A stretch of DNA of 64,000 nucleotides from Amarolinea aalborgensis (lineage in GTDB: Bacteria; Chloroflexota; Anaerolineae; SSC4; Amarolineaceae): NCBI RefSeq assembly GCF_900491745.1, contig NZ_UETR01000007.1:1-64000 (forward strand), given 5' to 3'. Shown one piece after another: positions 17,982 to 28,801 of the stretch. Below the pieces are notes generated by a model. It saw only the letters and a list, made by a program, of their open reading frames with translations. It did no database searches and was not told the origin of the DNA. Position numbers and translations under genes: made by a program. Position 1 is the stretch's first letter, and each line of letters begins with the position of its first letter.

Positions 17982-19256
17982 TCACGGCGCTTCCAGCCAC
18001 TGCCCACTCAGCGCCGCGTGGATGCACTGTTCCAACTCTCCGAAACGCATGGTGACGCCGCTGTGCGCCGGCGCGTAACAGGCCATCTTACCCGCGTTCG
18101 TCGCCATACTCTTGATGCCGAGCTGCTTGATGGGCGCGACCACGGCGCAGGTGTCGGCTACCACCAGACCGCCCGCGCCTTCGATGTCTTGCACCCAGCC
18201 GGCCGCTTCGGCGCGCTGGCGAATCAAACGGCCAGTGGTGACCCACAGCCGCGTGGCAAGATGCTGACCGCGCACCGCCTCCGCCACGGTCTGGATTTCA
18301 CTCAGACTGGCGTGCGGACAGCCGATCGTCACCAGGTCAATCGCGGACACTTCTGGATTGGCATCCATGACTGCATAGGCCGGGGCCAGGCTTTCGATGC
18401 GCAGGCGACGGGCGCCGGCCTGAATCAAGGACTCGCCCAGGGCGGCGGCTTCGGGCGTGTAGCCAGCGATGTGATAGAGCGCGACCGCGCCGTAGCCAGC
18501 CAGGGCCGCGCCCAGGGTCTTGAGCCGGTCGCCGGCCGCGCCGCCGCTGGTCACGTCGGCTGGCAAGGGCGGCAGCCAGGCGCCCAAGTCGCTGAACCAG
18601 AGGCAGCCGTTGCCCACCTGCTTGCCAATCAAATAGCCCAATGCGCCAAAATCGGCGATTGATCGCACCGGGCAGGCGATCTCGATGATCCAGTTGGCGC
18701 GGCGCCCCTCATCGAGGTGATAGCCGTAGCGCGCAGTGCGTCCCACAATGGCCGCGGCCAGCGCGCTGGGGCCGCCTTCGCGATTGGTGCGCAAGGCCAG
18801 GATCGAATTGCCGAAGGCGACCGCACTCGATTCGGCCCAGGCGACGTGATCGCCCATGCGCAGGCCGGATTCGGGCAGCAGGTAGGGCACGCAGCTAAGG
18901 GTCTGCTGCACGCCGAGCTTGCTGAACGCGCTAATCGCCTTCAGCTGCGGCTTGGCAAAGGCTTCGGCGATGCCCATTTCTTGCCAGCGCGCCTCTTCCA
19001 TGCCCATGGGGTTGAGCATCGTGGATACGCGCACGCGGCCCCCATCGTCCGCCCACTGGCTGAGGAAGGCAACGCCTGCGTCGCCGATGTTTTTGTAGCT
19101 GACGCCGGCAATCTGGGCGTGCGTGATCGGCGCCAGGTCTGGCGCGCCATAGATGCGGCCGAGCGTCGCCACAATCTCCATGGCGCGCTGCACGCCTGGC
19201 CCCTGCGCGCCCTGTAACATCGCTTGTTCTTCGTCGTTCAAATAGAGGTCACTCAT
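17982..19256 (-). CDS. aconitase X (DUF521) catalytic large subunit
   Basis: 424 residues. Family motifs: VSYKNIGDAGVAFLSQWADDG, SCVPYLLPESGLRMGDHVAWAESSAVAFGNSILALRTNREGG, and a C-terminal TCAVVAPI region. The AcnX family comprises iron-sulfur hydro-lyases, including cis-3-hydroxy-L-proline dehydratase and mevalonate 5-phosphate dehydratase. Cysteines in the SCVPYL and TCAVV stretches are probably cluster ligands. The usual small swivelling subunit (DUF126), fused or adjacent in homologues, is not visible within several kilobases. The precise substrate cannot be told. Confidence 0.82.
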   Translation of the reverse strand: MSDLYLNDEEQAMLQGAQGPGVQRAMEIVATLGRIYGAPDLAPITHAQIAGVSYKNIGDAGVAFLSQWADDGGRVRVSTMLNPMGMEEARWQEMGIAEAFAKPQLKAISAFSKLGVQQTLSCVPYLLPESGLRMGDHVAWAESSAVAFGNSILALRTNREGGPSALAAAIVGRTARYGYHLDEGRRANWIIEIACPVRSIADFGALGYLIGKQVGNGCLWFSDLGAWLPPLPADVTSGGAAGDRLKTLGAALAGYGAVALYHIAGYTPEAAALGESLIQAGARRLRIESLAPAYAVMDANPEVSAIDLVTIGCPHASLSEIQTVAEAVRGQHLATRLWVTTGRLIRQRAEAAGWVQDIEGAGGLVVADTCAVVAPIKQLGIKSMATNAGKMACYAPAHSGVTMRFGELEQCIHAALSGQWLEAP

Positions 19257-19352
19257 CGTTTGTTCATCCGTTGTGAGCCATGGGCGCCAGCCGGCGTCCG
19301 GTGAATACGTTGGCTGTTGATGCAGCCGGCAGCGCGGAATATCCGGTGTTCC

Positions 19353-19538
19353 CTAGCGGCTGCGGTTGAGAAGATGATCCAGCAGCAGGAAAATGACGAG
19401 CGCGATGACCAAAATCATCGCCGCAAAGCCCAAGGGCGACAAGGGCACAATGAAGACAATGCGCACTTTCTGCCAAATGATGAGCAAGGCCACGATCAAG
19501 GCAATCGTGAACAGTAAACTGCGCGAACGTAGATTCAT
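19353..19538 (-). CDS. small two-helix membrane protein
   Basis: 61 residues, almost entirely two hydrophobic helices (LLFTIALIVALLIIW, about residues 8-22, and GFAAMILVIALVIFLLLDHLL, about residues 37-57) flanked by arginines. The start ATG follows GGAGGAGTATC, a strong ribosome-binding site, which is the main argument for it being real. It resembles short LapA/DUF1049-like membrane proteins, but I cannot assign a family securely. Function unknown. Confidence 0.65.
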   Translation of the reverse strand: MNLRSRSLLFTIALIVALLIIWQKVRIVFIVPLSPLGFAAMILVIALVIFLLLDHLLNRSR

Positions 19539-19784
19539 GATACTCCTCCAAACGGTCTGCCGACGCGCGCCTATCTTAGCACTGGAAATCAGAAAGCAGC
19601 AAAATGATGCACGTCATGGTTTGGCCCAGGTTTGCTCACTAGACTGTAGGTCATCCTCTAGTCGTCTACTCGCGTTGGGGCTGCCTGTGGCGCCTCGCCT
19701 GCACCTGAGCGCGCAGTCGGCTGATTGTATTCGACGAAGTTAGTTTTGGATGTCGCACTCCCGTCACGTGGTGGAGGAAGAACG

Positions 19785-20687
19785 GTGTACGACCTGATTA
19801 TTATCGGCGGTGGACCAGCCGGACTGGCGGCCGCCGCCTATGCCCTACGTCAACATTTGAACGTCTTACTCATCGGCGACCAGGTGGGAGGGCGCGTGGG
19901 CTGGCGTTTGGATGTTCCGTGGTTGGAAAACCAACACAGCCTGGCGGGCGAAGACCTGGTGCGTGCGCTCAAAGCTGAAGTGCACCTGCGGCACCTTGCG
20001 CGTGTGCTCGATCGGGCCGTGGCGGTGGAGACCTTCAACGAGTTTTACCGGGTGCAAACCGCCGCTGGGGTTTTTGAAACGCGCACGCTGCTCATAGCAA
20101 CCGGCGCTTATCCCAAACGCCTGCAGGCGCCTGGAGAAGAAACCTTCTATCTGCGCGGGCTTTCCTATTCGGCTATCACCTATGCTTCGGCCATGTTGGA
20201 CCGGGTCGTCGCGGTGATTGGCGACGGCCCGCTGGCTCTGCGCAGCGCGGCCGAATTGGTGCGCGCGGCCGCCCGCGTCTACCTGGTGGCGGCCGATCCT
20301 GCTTGCCGCCAGACCCCTTGGGGTCGTCGGCTGGCCGAAGCGCCGCACCTGACCTGGCTCACCGGCTACCGGGTTGAAGCTATTGCAGGCACGGAGTACG
20401 TGGAGGAGCTGGTGGTGCGCGGCGCGCATGGCCTACAAACGCTCAAAGTAGACTGCGTCTTCGTTGAAATTGGCCTGGAAGCGGACTCGGGTCTGGTGGC
20501 GCACCTGGTGCAGCATGATGCGCAGGGGCGCATCACGGTGGATCAACGCAATCGCACGAGCCGGCCTGGCATCTACGCAGCCGGGGATGTGACCGATGTC
20601 TATGCGGAGCAGATTTTGGTGGCCGTGGGTGAAGGGGCTAAGTCCGCGCTGAGCGCCTCCGAGTATCTGGCTGAGCTGGGATCGTAG
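19785..20687 (+). CDS. thioredoxin-reductase-like FAD/NAD(P) oxidoreductase lacking the CxxC
   Basis: About 300 residues. The start is a GTG at 19785, preceded by GGAGGAAGAAC. The FAD dinucleotide fold is IIIGGGPAGLAAAAYAL near the start, the NAD(P) fold is VAVIGDGPLALRSAAELV, and the second FAD motif is RPGIYAAGDVTDVYAEQI. In true thioredoxin reductases the segment before the NADPH fold contains the redox pair CATC. Here the equivalent stretch reads GLSYSAITYAS, so the disulfide is missing. It could be a ferredoxin/flavodoxin-NADP reductase-like enzyme or another TrxR-fold reductase. It stands alone between divergent and convergent neighbours. Confidence 0.82.
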   Translation: MYDLIIIGGGPAGLAAAAYALRQHLNVLLIGDQVGGRVGWRLDVPWLENQHSLAGEDLVRALKAEVHLRHLARVLDRAVAVETFNEFYRVQTAAGVFETRTLLIATGAYPKRLQAPGEETFYLRGLSYSAITYASAMLDRVVAVIGDGPLALRSAAELVRAAARVYLVAADPACRQTPWGRRLAEAPHLTWLTGYRVEAIAGTEYVEELVVRGAHGLQTLKVDCVFVEIGLEADSGLVAHLVQHDAQGRITVDQRNRTSRPGIYAAGDVTDVYAEQILVAVGEGAKSALSASEYLAELGS

Positions 20688-20726
20688 CGGCCGAGGCGCG
20701 GTCCCGTGATGCGCGCGGAAGTCTCT

Positions 20727-21173
20727 CTACGCGTCGCTGCGTACACGCTTACTGACGTACACGATGTCCAGATGATGATGATAGCCGGCGGCCGCGAAAA
20801 GGGCCAGCGAGGCGTCGTTCCAGCGCTCGATCAATGCGCTCCAGATTTCGATGCCCAGGCTGGCGAACCAGGCTTCGCAGGCGGCGATGAGGCGTTGAGC
20901 CACGCCGCGGCGGCGATACGCTGGCGCGACCGCCAGGCGGTTTATGATGCCTCGCCGGCTGTCGTGGGTCGCAATCACCACGCCGACCAACGCGGGGCCG
21001 TCCCACAGCCCGATGACCCGCTGCATCTGGCTTGCCAGTTGGCGGGCAAACGCTTCACGGCTGTCACGGCCGGCAGGTCGAACAGAGAGCTTGGCCAGTT
21101 CCCAGAGAGCCAGCAGGCGATCGTAGTCCGCTGCGCTCAGCAGGCGTTCTTCAAGTCGGTCGGTTTCAGGCAT
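20727..21173 (-). CDS. GNAT family N-acetyltransferase
   Basis: About 148 residues starting MPETDRLEERLL. The acetyl-CoA-binding core is visible as NRLAVAPAYRRRGVAQRLIAACEAWF (the R/Q-x-x-G-x-G/A motif), with a late ALFAAAGYHHH. The frame remains open upstream to 21413, but that part lies in the CBS gene on the other strand and is not coding. It is divergently arranged from the CBS protein with a 28-base gap. The acetylated substrate is unknown. Confidence 0.82.
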   Translation of the reverse strand: MPETDRLEERLLSAADYDRLLALWELAKLSVRPAGRDSREAFARQLASQMQRVIGLWDGPALVGVVIATHDSRRGIINRLAVAPAYRRRGVAQRLIAACEAWFASLGIEIWSALIERWNDASLALFAAAGYHHHLDIVYVSKRVRSDA

Positions 21174-21201
21174 CGAAAGTTCCTTGTGAAAGGAGTGTAC
21201 C

Positions 21202-21600
21202 ATGCAAGCACGCGATATCATGACCAGACAGGTCATTACGATCGGCCCCGATGCAACGGTAGACGAATTGGCCGAGTTGCTGACCAGCCAGCGCATCAGT
21301 GGGGTGCCGGTGATGGACAGCAGCGATCGCCTGGTTGGCGTTGCCACTGACGCCGATGTGATTAGCAAGGCCGGCGCGCGCGTGGGCGACATCATGACGC
21401 CGCACCCCATCACGGTGCGCGAAGAGGCGCCGTTGGAAGAGGTGGCGATGATCCTGGCCGGCCATCACATCAAGCGCGTGCCCGTCATGCGCGGCGACGC
21501 GCTCGTGGGCCTGGTCAGTCGGGCGGACATCGTCAAGGCCGTGGCCCGCCGCACCTGGCGCCCCGATCAGATCGTGGATTACGAGCTGAGCATCGCCTAG
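21202..21600 (+). CDS. CBS domain-pair protein
   Basis: 132 residues consisting of two CBS domains: MQARDIMTRQVITIGPDATV to about residue 60, and VGDIMTPHPITVREEAPLEEV to the end. Such stand-alone pairs bind adenine nucleotides and act as energy or ligand sensors for a partner. The start ATG follows GAAAGGAGTGTACC. No obvious partner gene adjoins; the divergent GNAT shares the promoter region. Confidence 0.88.
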   Translation: MQARDIMTRQVITIGPDATVDELAELLTSQRISGVPVMDSSDRLVGVATDADVISKAGARVGDIMTPHPITVREEAPLEEVAMILAGHHIKRVPVMRGDALVGLVSRADIVKAVARRTWRPDQIVDYELSIA

Positions 21601-21963
21601 TTCAAGCATCTGAGCGTTGCCGTATTCTGCCATTGTTAGTAACGGCGCAGGCACTCTGCGCCGACTGCAGCCGCCGAATGAATTCGGGCCGCAAGGGCGT
21701 TCCGCCCCCAGGACTTCGGCGAGGCTTCGATGATCTCAGCCGAATCGCTCAGTCGAGCCGTCGGCCGTCGCCGACCAGCCTCGCATATCCGCAGGTTGGA
21801 CGCCCGGTGGTGCGCCCAACAGGCGCGATTTCAATCGCTCGCTGGCGCGCCGCCTGAGTCGTTGCCATGACCGGCGCAGAGGAACACAGAAGGCGATGAA
21901 TTCCCGTCGCCAATCTCCGCTCCTCTGCACCCCACCTGCAGTTTATCCCCTGCTCCGTTGCGT
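21601..21963. other. spacer without a recognised gene
   Basis: 363 bases between the convergent CBS gene and aspS. There is no open frame with a plausible start and no tRNA. It contains short hairpin-forming patches (GCCGAATGAATTCGG; GGGCGTTCCGCCC near 21693-21708) of the sort found in the interspersed repeats elsewhere in the window. I see no terminator with a clear T run. Confidence 0.4.
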
Positions 21964-23769
21964 CTACTCGTCTACCGTGCGCAAGTGCAGTTCGCGCAAT
22001 TGCCCGGCTGCGATCGGCGAGGGCGCGCCAAAGAGCAAATCGCTGGCGGTGGCCGTCTTGGGGAACGCGATCACCTCGCGAATGTTGCCCGCGCCAGCGA
22101 AGAGCGCCACGAGCCGCGCCATGCCCAGGGCGATCCCGCCGTGCGGCGGCGCGCCAAACTCAAAGGCGTCCAGAAGCTGACTGAATTGAAGCTGCTGCGT
22201 CTCCTCGTCAATGCCGAGCTGCGTGAACAGGCGGTTCTGCAGGTCGCGGCGGTGAATACGGATGCTGCCGCCGCCCACTTCCCAGCCATTCAAGATCACA
22301 TCATAGGCCTTGGCGCGTACGCTGCCCGGATCGGACTCAAGGCGCTCCCAATCTTCGTCCAGGGCTGAGGTGAACGGATGGTGCACGGCGGTCCAGCGCT
22401 GCTCTTCGGCGCTGAACTCCAGCAAGGGAAAGTCCGTCACCCAGCAGAAGGCAAAGACGCTGTCGTCCATCAGCCCCAGGCGACGTCCCAGCTCCAGGCG
22501 CAAATTGCTGAGCGCCTGGGCCGTGACCGCGGGGGCCGCCGCGACGACGAGCACCAAGTCGCCCGGTTGGGCGCCGGTGCGTGCAAGCAGGCCCTGGAAT
22601 TCATGGGGCGAAAGGAATTTGGCAAACGATGAGCGCACATGGTCCCGATCGGGCGTCACGTCCGCGGGGAGCGCCAGCCAGGCCAGCCCCTGCGCACCGT
22701 AGCGCTTGACCATCTCGGTTAGCTCATCCACTTGCTTGCGGGAATACCCGGCGCAGTGGGGCGCGCAAATCGCCTTGATTTGATCGCCCTTGGCCACGGC
22801 GTTGGCGAAGACGCCAAACGCGCTGTCCGCAAACAGGTCGCTCAAGTCGCATAACTCCAGGCCAAAACGGAGGTCGGGGCGGTCATTGCCAAAGCGCGCC
22901 AGGGCTTCCGCGTAGGTCAGCCGCGGGAAAGGGACCTGCTGAATGCGTTTGCCGGTGACGCTGGCTTCGCCGGGCAGGGCCACGCTCTCAACCAGATGAA
23001 TCAGCATCGCTTCGATCAGCCCCATCACATCATCGCGATCCACAAACGACATTTCCAGGTCGAGCTGCGTAAACTCCGGCTGCCGGTCCGCGCGCAGGTC
23101 TTCGTCGCGGAAGCAGCGGGCAATTTGAAAGTAGCGCTCGAAACCAGCCACCATGAGCAGTTGCTTCAACTGCTGCGGCGACTGCGGCAGCGCGTAGAAC
23201 TCGCCAGGATGCACGCGGCTGGGCACCACGTAATCGCGCGCGCCCTCCGGGGTGGATTTGATCAGAATCGGCGTTTCAATTTCCATGAACTGGCGCTCGT
23301 GCAGGAAATTGCGGATCGTGCGCACGATGCGATCGTAGAGGATGATGTTGCGCTGCAACGTGGCGCGGCGCAGGTCCAGATAGCGATACTTGAGCCGCAC
23401 CACTTCATCTACCGCGCTCTCTTCGTTGATGTAGAAGGGCGGGGTCTTGGCCGTGTTCAGGATGACCACCTCATCCGCCGTCACTTCGATGTCGCCGGTC
23501 GCCATGCTGGGATTGCGCAGATCCTGAGGCCGCGGCGTCACAACCCCTTTGATCTGCAGCACAAACTCGACGCGCGTCTGACTGGCAACGGCGTGCGCGG
23601 CCGGCGCGCGGTCCGCATTGATCGTCACTTGCACCAGGCCGCTGCGGTCGCGAAGGTCCAGGAAGATAAGGCCGCCATGATCTCGGCGGCGATGAAGCCA
23701 CCCGGCCAGGGTGACCGTCTGGCCGGCGTCTGTCAAACGAAGATCGCCGCAACGATGCGATTTGAGCAT
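21964..23769 (-). CDS. aspS: aspartyl-tRNA synthetase
   Basis: 601 residues. The N-terminal OB anticodon domain (VTLAGWLHRRRDHGGLIFLDLRDRSG) is followed by the class II core: motif 2 around FQIARCFRDEDLRADRQPEFTQLDLEMSF, a GAD insertion, and motif 3 PHGGIALGMARLVALFAG. The GAD insertion and length are typical of bacterial AspRS. It charges tRNA-Asp, possibly also tRNA-Asn if no AsnRS exists. Its promoter overlaps an operator-like triple repeat (23792-23826). Confidence 0.96.
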   Translation of the reverse strand: MLKSHRCGDLRLTDAGQTVTLAGWLHRRRDHGGLIFLDLRDRSGLVQVTINADRAPAAHAVASQTRVEFVLQIKGVVTPRPQDLRNPSMATGDIEVTADEVVILNTAKTPPFYINEESAVDEVVRLKYRYLDLRRATLQRNIILYDRIVRTIRNFLHERQFMEIETPILIKSTPEGARDYVVPSRVHPGEFYALPQSPQQLKQLLMVAGFERYFQIARCFRDEDLRADRQPEFTQLDLEMSFVDRDDVMGLIEAMLIHLVESVALPGEASVTGKRIQQVPFPRLTYAEALARFGNDRPDLRFGLELCDLSDLFADSAFGVFANAVAKGDQIKAICAPHCAGYSRKQVDELTEMVKRYGAQGLAWLALPADVTPDRDHVRSSFAKFLSPHEFQGLLARTGAQPGDLVLVVAAAPAVTAQALSNLRLELGRRLGLMDDSVFAFCWVTDFPLLEFSAEEQRWTAVHHPFTSALDEDWERLESDPGSVRAKAYDVILNGWEVGGGSIRIHRRDLQNRLFTQLGIDEETQQLQFSQLLDAFEFGAPPHGGIALGMARLVALFAGAGNIREVIAFPKTATASDLLFGAPSPIAAGQLRELHLRTVDE

Positions 23770-23791
23770 GATGTCTGTCCTCTTCAGAAAA

Positions 23792-23826
23792 ATGTGATCT
23801 ATGAGGTCACATTATACGCATGTGAC
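23792..23826. promoter_or_regulatory. triple half-site operator upstream of aspS
   Basis: Three 7-base half-sites at regular 14-base steps: ATGTGAT (23792-23798), GTCACAT (23806-23812) and ATGTGAC (23820-23826), alternating in orientation. They form two overlapping palindromes that share the middle arm. The right palindrome has perfect arms and straddles the aspS -10 box. The arms resemble the TGTGA/TCACA half-sites of CRP/FNR-type regulators, but with 9-base rather than 6-base centres. Confidence 0.5.
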
Positions 23827-23838
23827 GCGATGTCCCAA
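23811..23838 (-). promoter_or_regulatory. aspS promoter
   Basis: Minus strand: TTGGGA (23833-23838), 16-base spacer, perfect TATAAT (23811-23816), about 40 bases before the aspS start codon. Confidence 0.7.
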
Positions 23839-24000
23839 GTTCGCACGGCGCGGTGAAGACGGCGGGGCTGGACGCAGGGCATGGTCTGATTTTGGCGAAA
23901 TGCGGCGCTTGCGGTATCTTCTGAATGACACACGGCAGCTGGCGTCGCACGCTTCCCCCAAAGGCTGAACCGGAGGCTGCCCCCTTATCGAAGGAGAGTC

Positions 24001-24750
24001 ATGAGACACGACTTTGCACGCACGCTGAATTTTGCGCACCGGGGCGCGCGCCAGGCCGCGCCCGAAAACACGCTGGCTGCATTTGCCAAAGCGCTGCAGC
24101 TGGGCGCGGACGGCATCGAACTCGATACGCTGCTCAGCCAAGACGGCGTATTGGTAGTGTGCCACAATCCAGAGGTGGATGAGACCAGCAACGGCAGCGG
24201 TCGTATCCAGGATCTCAGCCTGTCTGCGTTGCGTGAGTTCGATTTTGGCGGTTGGTTTGATCCCGCCTTCGCGGGTGAGAAGATACCGACCTTGGCCGAG
24301 GTTTTCGACCTGGTAGGCTCGCGGCTGCTGGTCAACATTGAGATGAAGACGACCAACCTGCGCGGCGACGGCCTGGAGACGGCGATCGCCGCCTTCATCA
24401 AAGGCCGCAACCTATACGACCAGGTGATCGTTTCGTCGTTCAACCCGCTCGCTCTGCGGCGCCTGCGCCGTCTCGACCCACGCATCGAAATCGGCCTTCT
24501 CTACTCCCCTGATCTGCCGCTCTATCTGCGCCGGGCCTGGCTGCTTCCCTGGATCAAGCCGCACGCCTTGCATCCTGAACATAGCATGGTGGATGCGCGC
24601 TACATGGCTTGGGCGCAGCGCGCGGGCTATGATGTCAATGTGTGGACGGTCAACGAGGAGACGGAGATGCAGCGCCTGCTCGACCTGGGCGTCAGCAGCA
24701 TCATTACCGATGCGCCTGACCGGTTGCGGCAGGTGCAAGCCGTTCGCTGA
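24001..24750 (+). CDS. ugpQ: glycerophosphodiester phosphodiesterase
   Basis: 249 residues. GDPD TIM barrel hydrolysing glycerophosphodiesters to glycerol 3-phosphate and an alcohol. The hallmark NFAHRGARQAAPENTLAAF and ADGIELD give the catalytic His/Arg and metal-binding Glu/Asp; VCHNPEVDETSNGSG supplies the second histidine. No signal peptide is seen, so it is probably cytoplasmic (UgpQ-like). The ATG follows AAGGAGAGTC. It diverges from aspS across a 231-base regulatory gap. Confidence 0.92.
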   Translation: MRHDFARTLNFAHRGARQAAPENTLAAFAKALQLGADGIELDTLLSQDGVLVVCHNPEVDETSNGSGRIQDLSLSALREFDFGGWFDPAFAGEKIPTLAEVFDLVGSRLLVNIEMKTTNLRGDGLETAIAAFIKGRNLYDQVIVSSFNPLALRRLRRLDPRIEIGLLYSPDLPLYLRRAWLLPWIKPHALHPEHSMVDARYMAWAQRAGYDVNVWTVNEETEMQRLLDLGVSSIITDAPDRLRQVQAVR

Positions 24751-24806
24751 CCGACAAATGCCGAGCGAGTTTGGCGCTTCTCTCGCACTGCACCCTGCGA
24801 TCACGC

Positions 24807-24835
24807 CGAAGTCTCGACTTGTCGAGGACGTTTCG
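24807..24835. terminator. possible bidirectional terminator
   Basis: CGAAGTCTCGAC-TT-GTCGAGGACGTTTCG forms a hairpin with a bulge between two convergent genes. The T/A runs are short, so termination is only a suggestion. Confidence 0.3.
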
Positions 24836-24852
24836 TCAGTCAGATGAATTCT

Positions 24853-25503
24853 TTATACGCTCGTTTCGCGGTAAGTGATGGGCACACCCTCGTGTGCATC
24901 ATCGGCGCTCAACACACCGCGGGTGCCCACCGTAGGCATCGGCGCCAGGGGTAGGCTATAAGCCGGGCCGCTTTCGACAAAGCCCAATTCGCTGAGCAGG
25001 TCGGGCGTCAGTCCTACCCCGTTTGCAGCCTCGAAGACGGCCCGGAAACACCCCCAGCGCTGCGCCACGGCCAGCGCTTCGATCAATAAGCTGCGGCCAA
25101 CCGCTGCGTCGTCGTTGTTGGCCTGCGCCGTATCGGAAATCCACAGCTCGGGCGTCAACCAGTTAGCGCGCGGGCGTAAAGCGCCGAGCAGCACGCCCAC
25201 CACCTGGCCGTTCTTTTCTGCCACCAAGGCCAGCGCCGTTTCATGTCCCATCAGCTCCCGAAAAACTGCGGCAACGGCTGTAATCTGGCTTGGGGTTGGC
25301 ATGGGGCGGCCGGCCGCGGCCAGCAGCGTGATCATCTCAATGATATCGTGTTCAGCCGCTGGCCGAATGAGGGCTGCCGCGATGTCAGGGGCGCCAGCGG
25401 CCGCAGTCGTTGCGTGCGGTTCGGTTCCGGCGCTGAGTTTGCCGCGCAGTGATTGTCGTTTCAATGCCGACGCTCCTCTCTCGTTGTTGCTCTCCGCGGC
25501 CAC
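24853..25503 (-). CDS. GNAT-like acetyltransferase
   Basis: 216 residues; the first 40 or so are Ala/Gly-rich and may not be translated, because several start codons are possible. The rest has an acetyltransferase-like layout: IRPAAEHDIIEMITLLAA, ALALVAEKNGQVVGVLLGAL, then GRSLLIEALAVAQRWGCFRAVFEAANG and a terminal GFVESGPAYSLPL. The acetyl-CoA loop is not canonical. It is probably cotranscribed with nothing; the upstream YyaL-like gene ends 56 bases away on the same strand. Confidence 0.7.
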   Translation of the reverse strand: MAAESNNERGASALKRQSLRGKLSAGTEPHATTAAAGAPDIAAALIRPAAEHDIIEMITLLAAAGRPMPTPSQITAVAAVFRELMGHETALALVAEKNGQVVGVLLGALRPRANWLTPELWISDTAQANNDDAAVGRSLLIEALAVAQRWGCFRAVFEAANGVGLTPDLLSELGFVESGPAYSLPLAPMPTVGTRGVLSADDAHEGVPITYRETSV

Positions 25504-25558
25504 CCCTTTGGTCAGGGCATGGGTAAGCTCGCCGCATGGAGCGGTGAATGACCTATGC

Positions 25559-27658
<2,100 letters not shown>

Positions 27659-27862
27659 GCTTGATCTACTCCATCCATGTGATTTGGCGTCATTGTACCA
27701 CACGCACGCGGTCGCAGCAACGACAGCGGCGACCGGCAGAAGGCGCATCCTTGATTTCAGGTTTTGTCTGTTTTTCTGGTAAACTAGGTACTATAGAACC
27801 GATTCTTTCGCGTTCGTGTGTTTGATCGCGTGCCGCTGGGCACCTGTCATGAGGAGGCACTC

Positions 27863-28777
27863 GTGCTGGAAAAGATCAATCTAGGCAAAGAACTGAAGCG
27901 TAAAGAGTGGAAGGAGATGCGCCGCCCACTCCAGCATCGTCTGTACGAGTTGGCGCAGGCTGCGTACGATACCGGCATTCCAACCGTCGTCGTTTTTGAA
28001 GGGTGGGACGCCTCAGGCAAGGGCACCAGCATCAATTTGCTGACGCAGCGACTCGACCCCCGTGGTTTCAAGGTATGGCCGATACGCGCGCCGCGCACCT
28101 ATGAACAAAATCATCCCTGGCTGTGGCGTTTTTGGAACAAGCTGCCGAACCGTGGTCAGATTGCCATCTTTGATCGCAGTTGGTATGGCCGCGTACTGGT
28201 GGAACGTGTCGAAAAGCTGACGCCAGAGACCGAATGGCGCAAAGCGTACCGCGATATTGTTGATTTCGAACGCACGCTGGCCGATGACGGTCATATCATT
28301 GCGAAGCTCTGGATGCATATCAGCAAGAAAGAGCAGCGCCGTCGTTTCAAAGCCCTGGAAAAAGACCCACTGCAAAGCTGGCATGTGCAGCCGGAAGACT
28401 GGGAACACTATCGCAAGTATGACAAATACCTGCTGGCGGTGGAGGAGATGCTGGAGACCACGGAGACCGAATGGGCGCCTTGGACCATTGTGGAGGCCAC
28501 CGATCAGCACTACACCTGGTGGCGAGTCTTCACGGCGGTGGCGGACGCGCTGGCAAAAGGCTTGAAGCTGCGTGGCATTGATCCGGAGTCGGTCATTTCG
28601 CCTCTGCCTGACGCTGGCACAGATGCCGCCGAGTCGCCGCTGGCAGGCAAAACCGCGGCTGAAGAGGCGGCCACGGCCGATGTGAACACGCCAGGCATTG
28701 CACGCATGGCGGGCCACGCGGCTGAGGAGTCGGAAACCGACGCCTTGTCCCACGATGACGACGACGACTTAGATTGA
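27863..28777 (+). CDS. polyphosphate kinase 2 family protein, with acidic tail
   Basis: About 304 residues starting at the GTG at 27863 after GAGGAGGCACTC. It transfers phosphate between polyphosphate and a nucleotide. The P-loop is FEGWDASGKGTSINLLTQRLDPRGF; the lid and catalytic region is RPRTY-like PRTYEQNHPWLWRFWNKLPNRGQIAIFDRSWYGRVLVERVE. Residues after about 245 form a low-complexity acidic/alanine tail ending DDDDDLD that homologues normally lack. Whether AMP, ADP or GDP is the substrate cannot be read from sequence. A second PPK2 gene follows 24 bases later. Confidence 0.9.
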   Translation: MLEKINLGKELKRKEWKEMRRPLQHRLYELAQAAYDTGIPTVVVFEGWDASGKGTSINLLTQRLDPRGFKVWPIRAPRTYEQNHPWLWRFWNKLPNRGQIAIFDRSWYGRVLVERVEKLTPETEWRKAYRDIVDFERTLADDGHIIAKLWMHISKKEQRRRFKALEKDPLQSWHVQPEDWEHYRKYDKYLLAVEEMLETTETEWAPWTIVEATDQHYTWWRVFTAVADALAKGLKLRGIDPESVISPLPDAGTDAAESPLAGKTAAEEAATADVNTPGIARMAGHAAEESETDALSHDDDDDLD

Positions 28778-28801
28778 GTGGGTTCGCATAGAGGTGCAGC
28801 C

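Noticed and set aside
21601..21963. A tRNA or small protein between the CBS gene and aspS
   Set aside because: No TTC-type T-arm, anticodon stem or start codon with ribosome-binding site was found.
23792..23812. A CRP site (TGTGA-N6-TCACA)
   Set aside because: The half-sites are separated by nine bases rather than six, and three half-sites form a regular array; listed as an unassigned operator instead.
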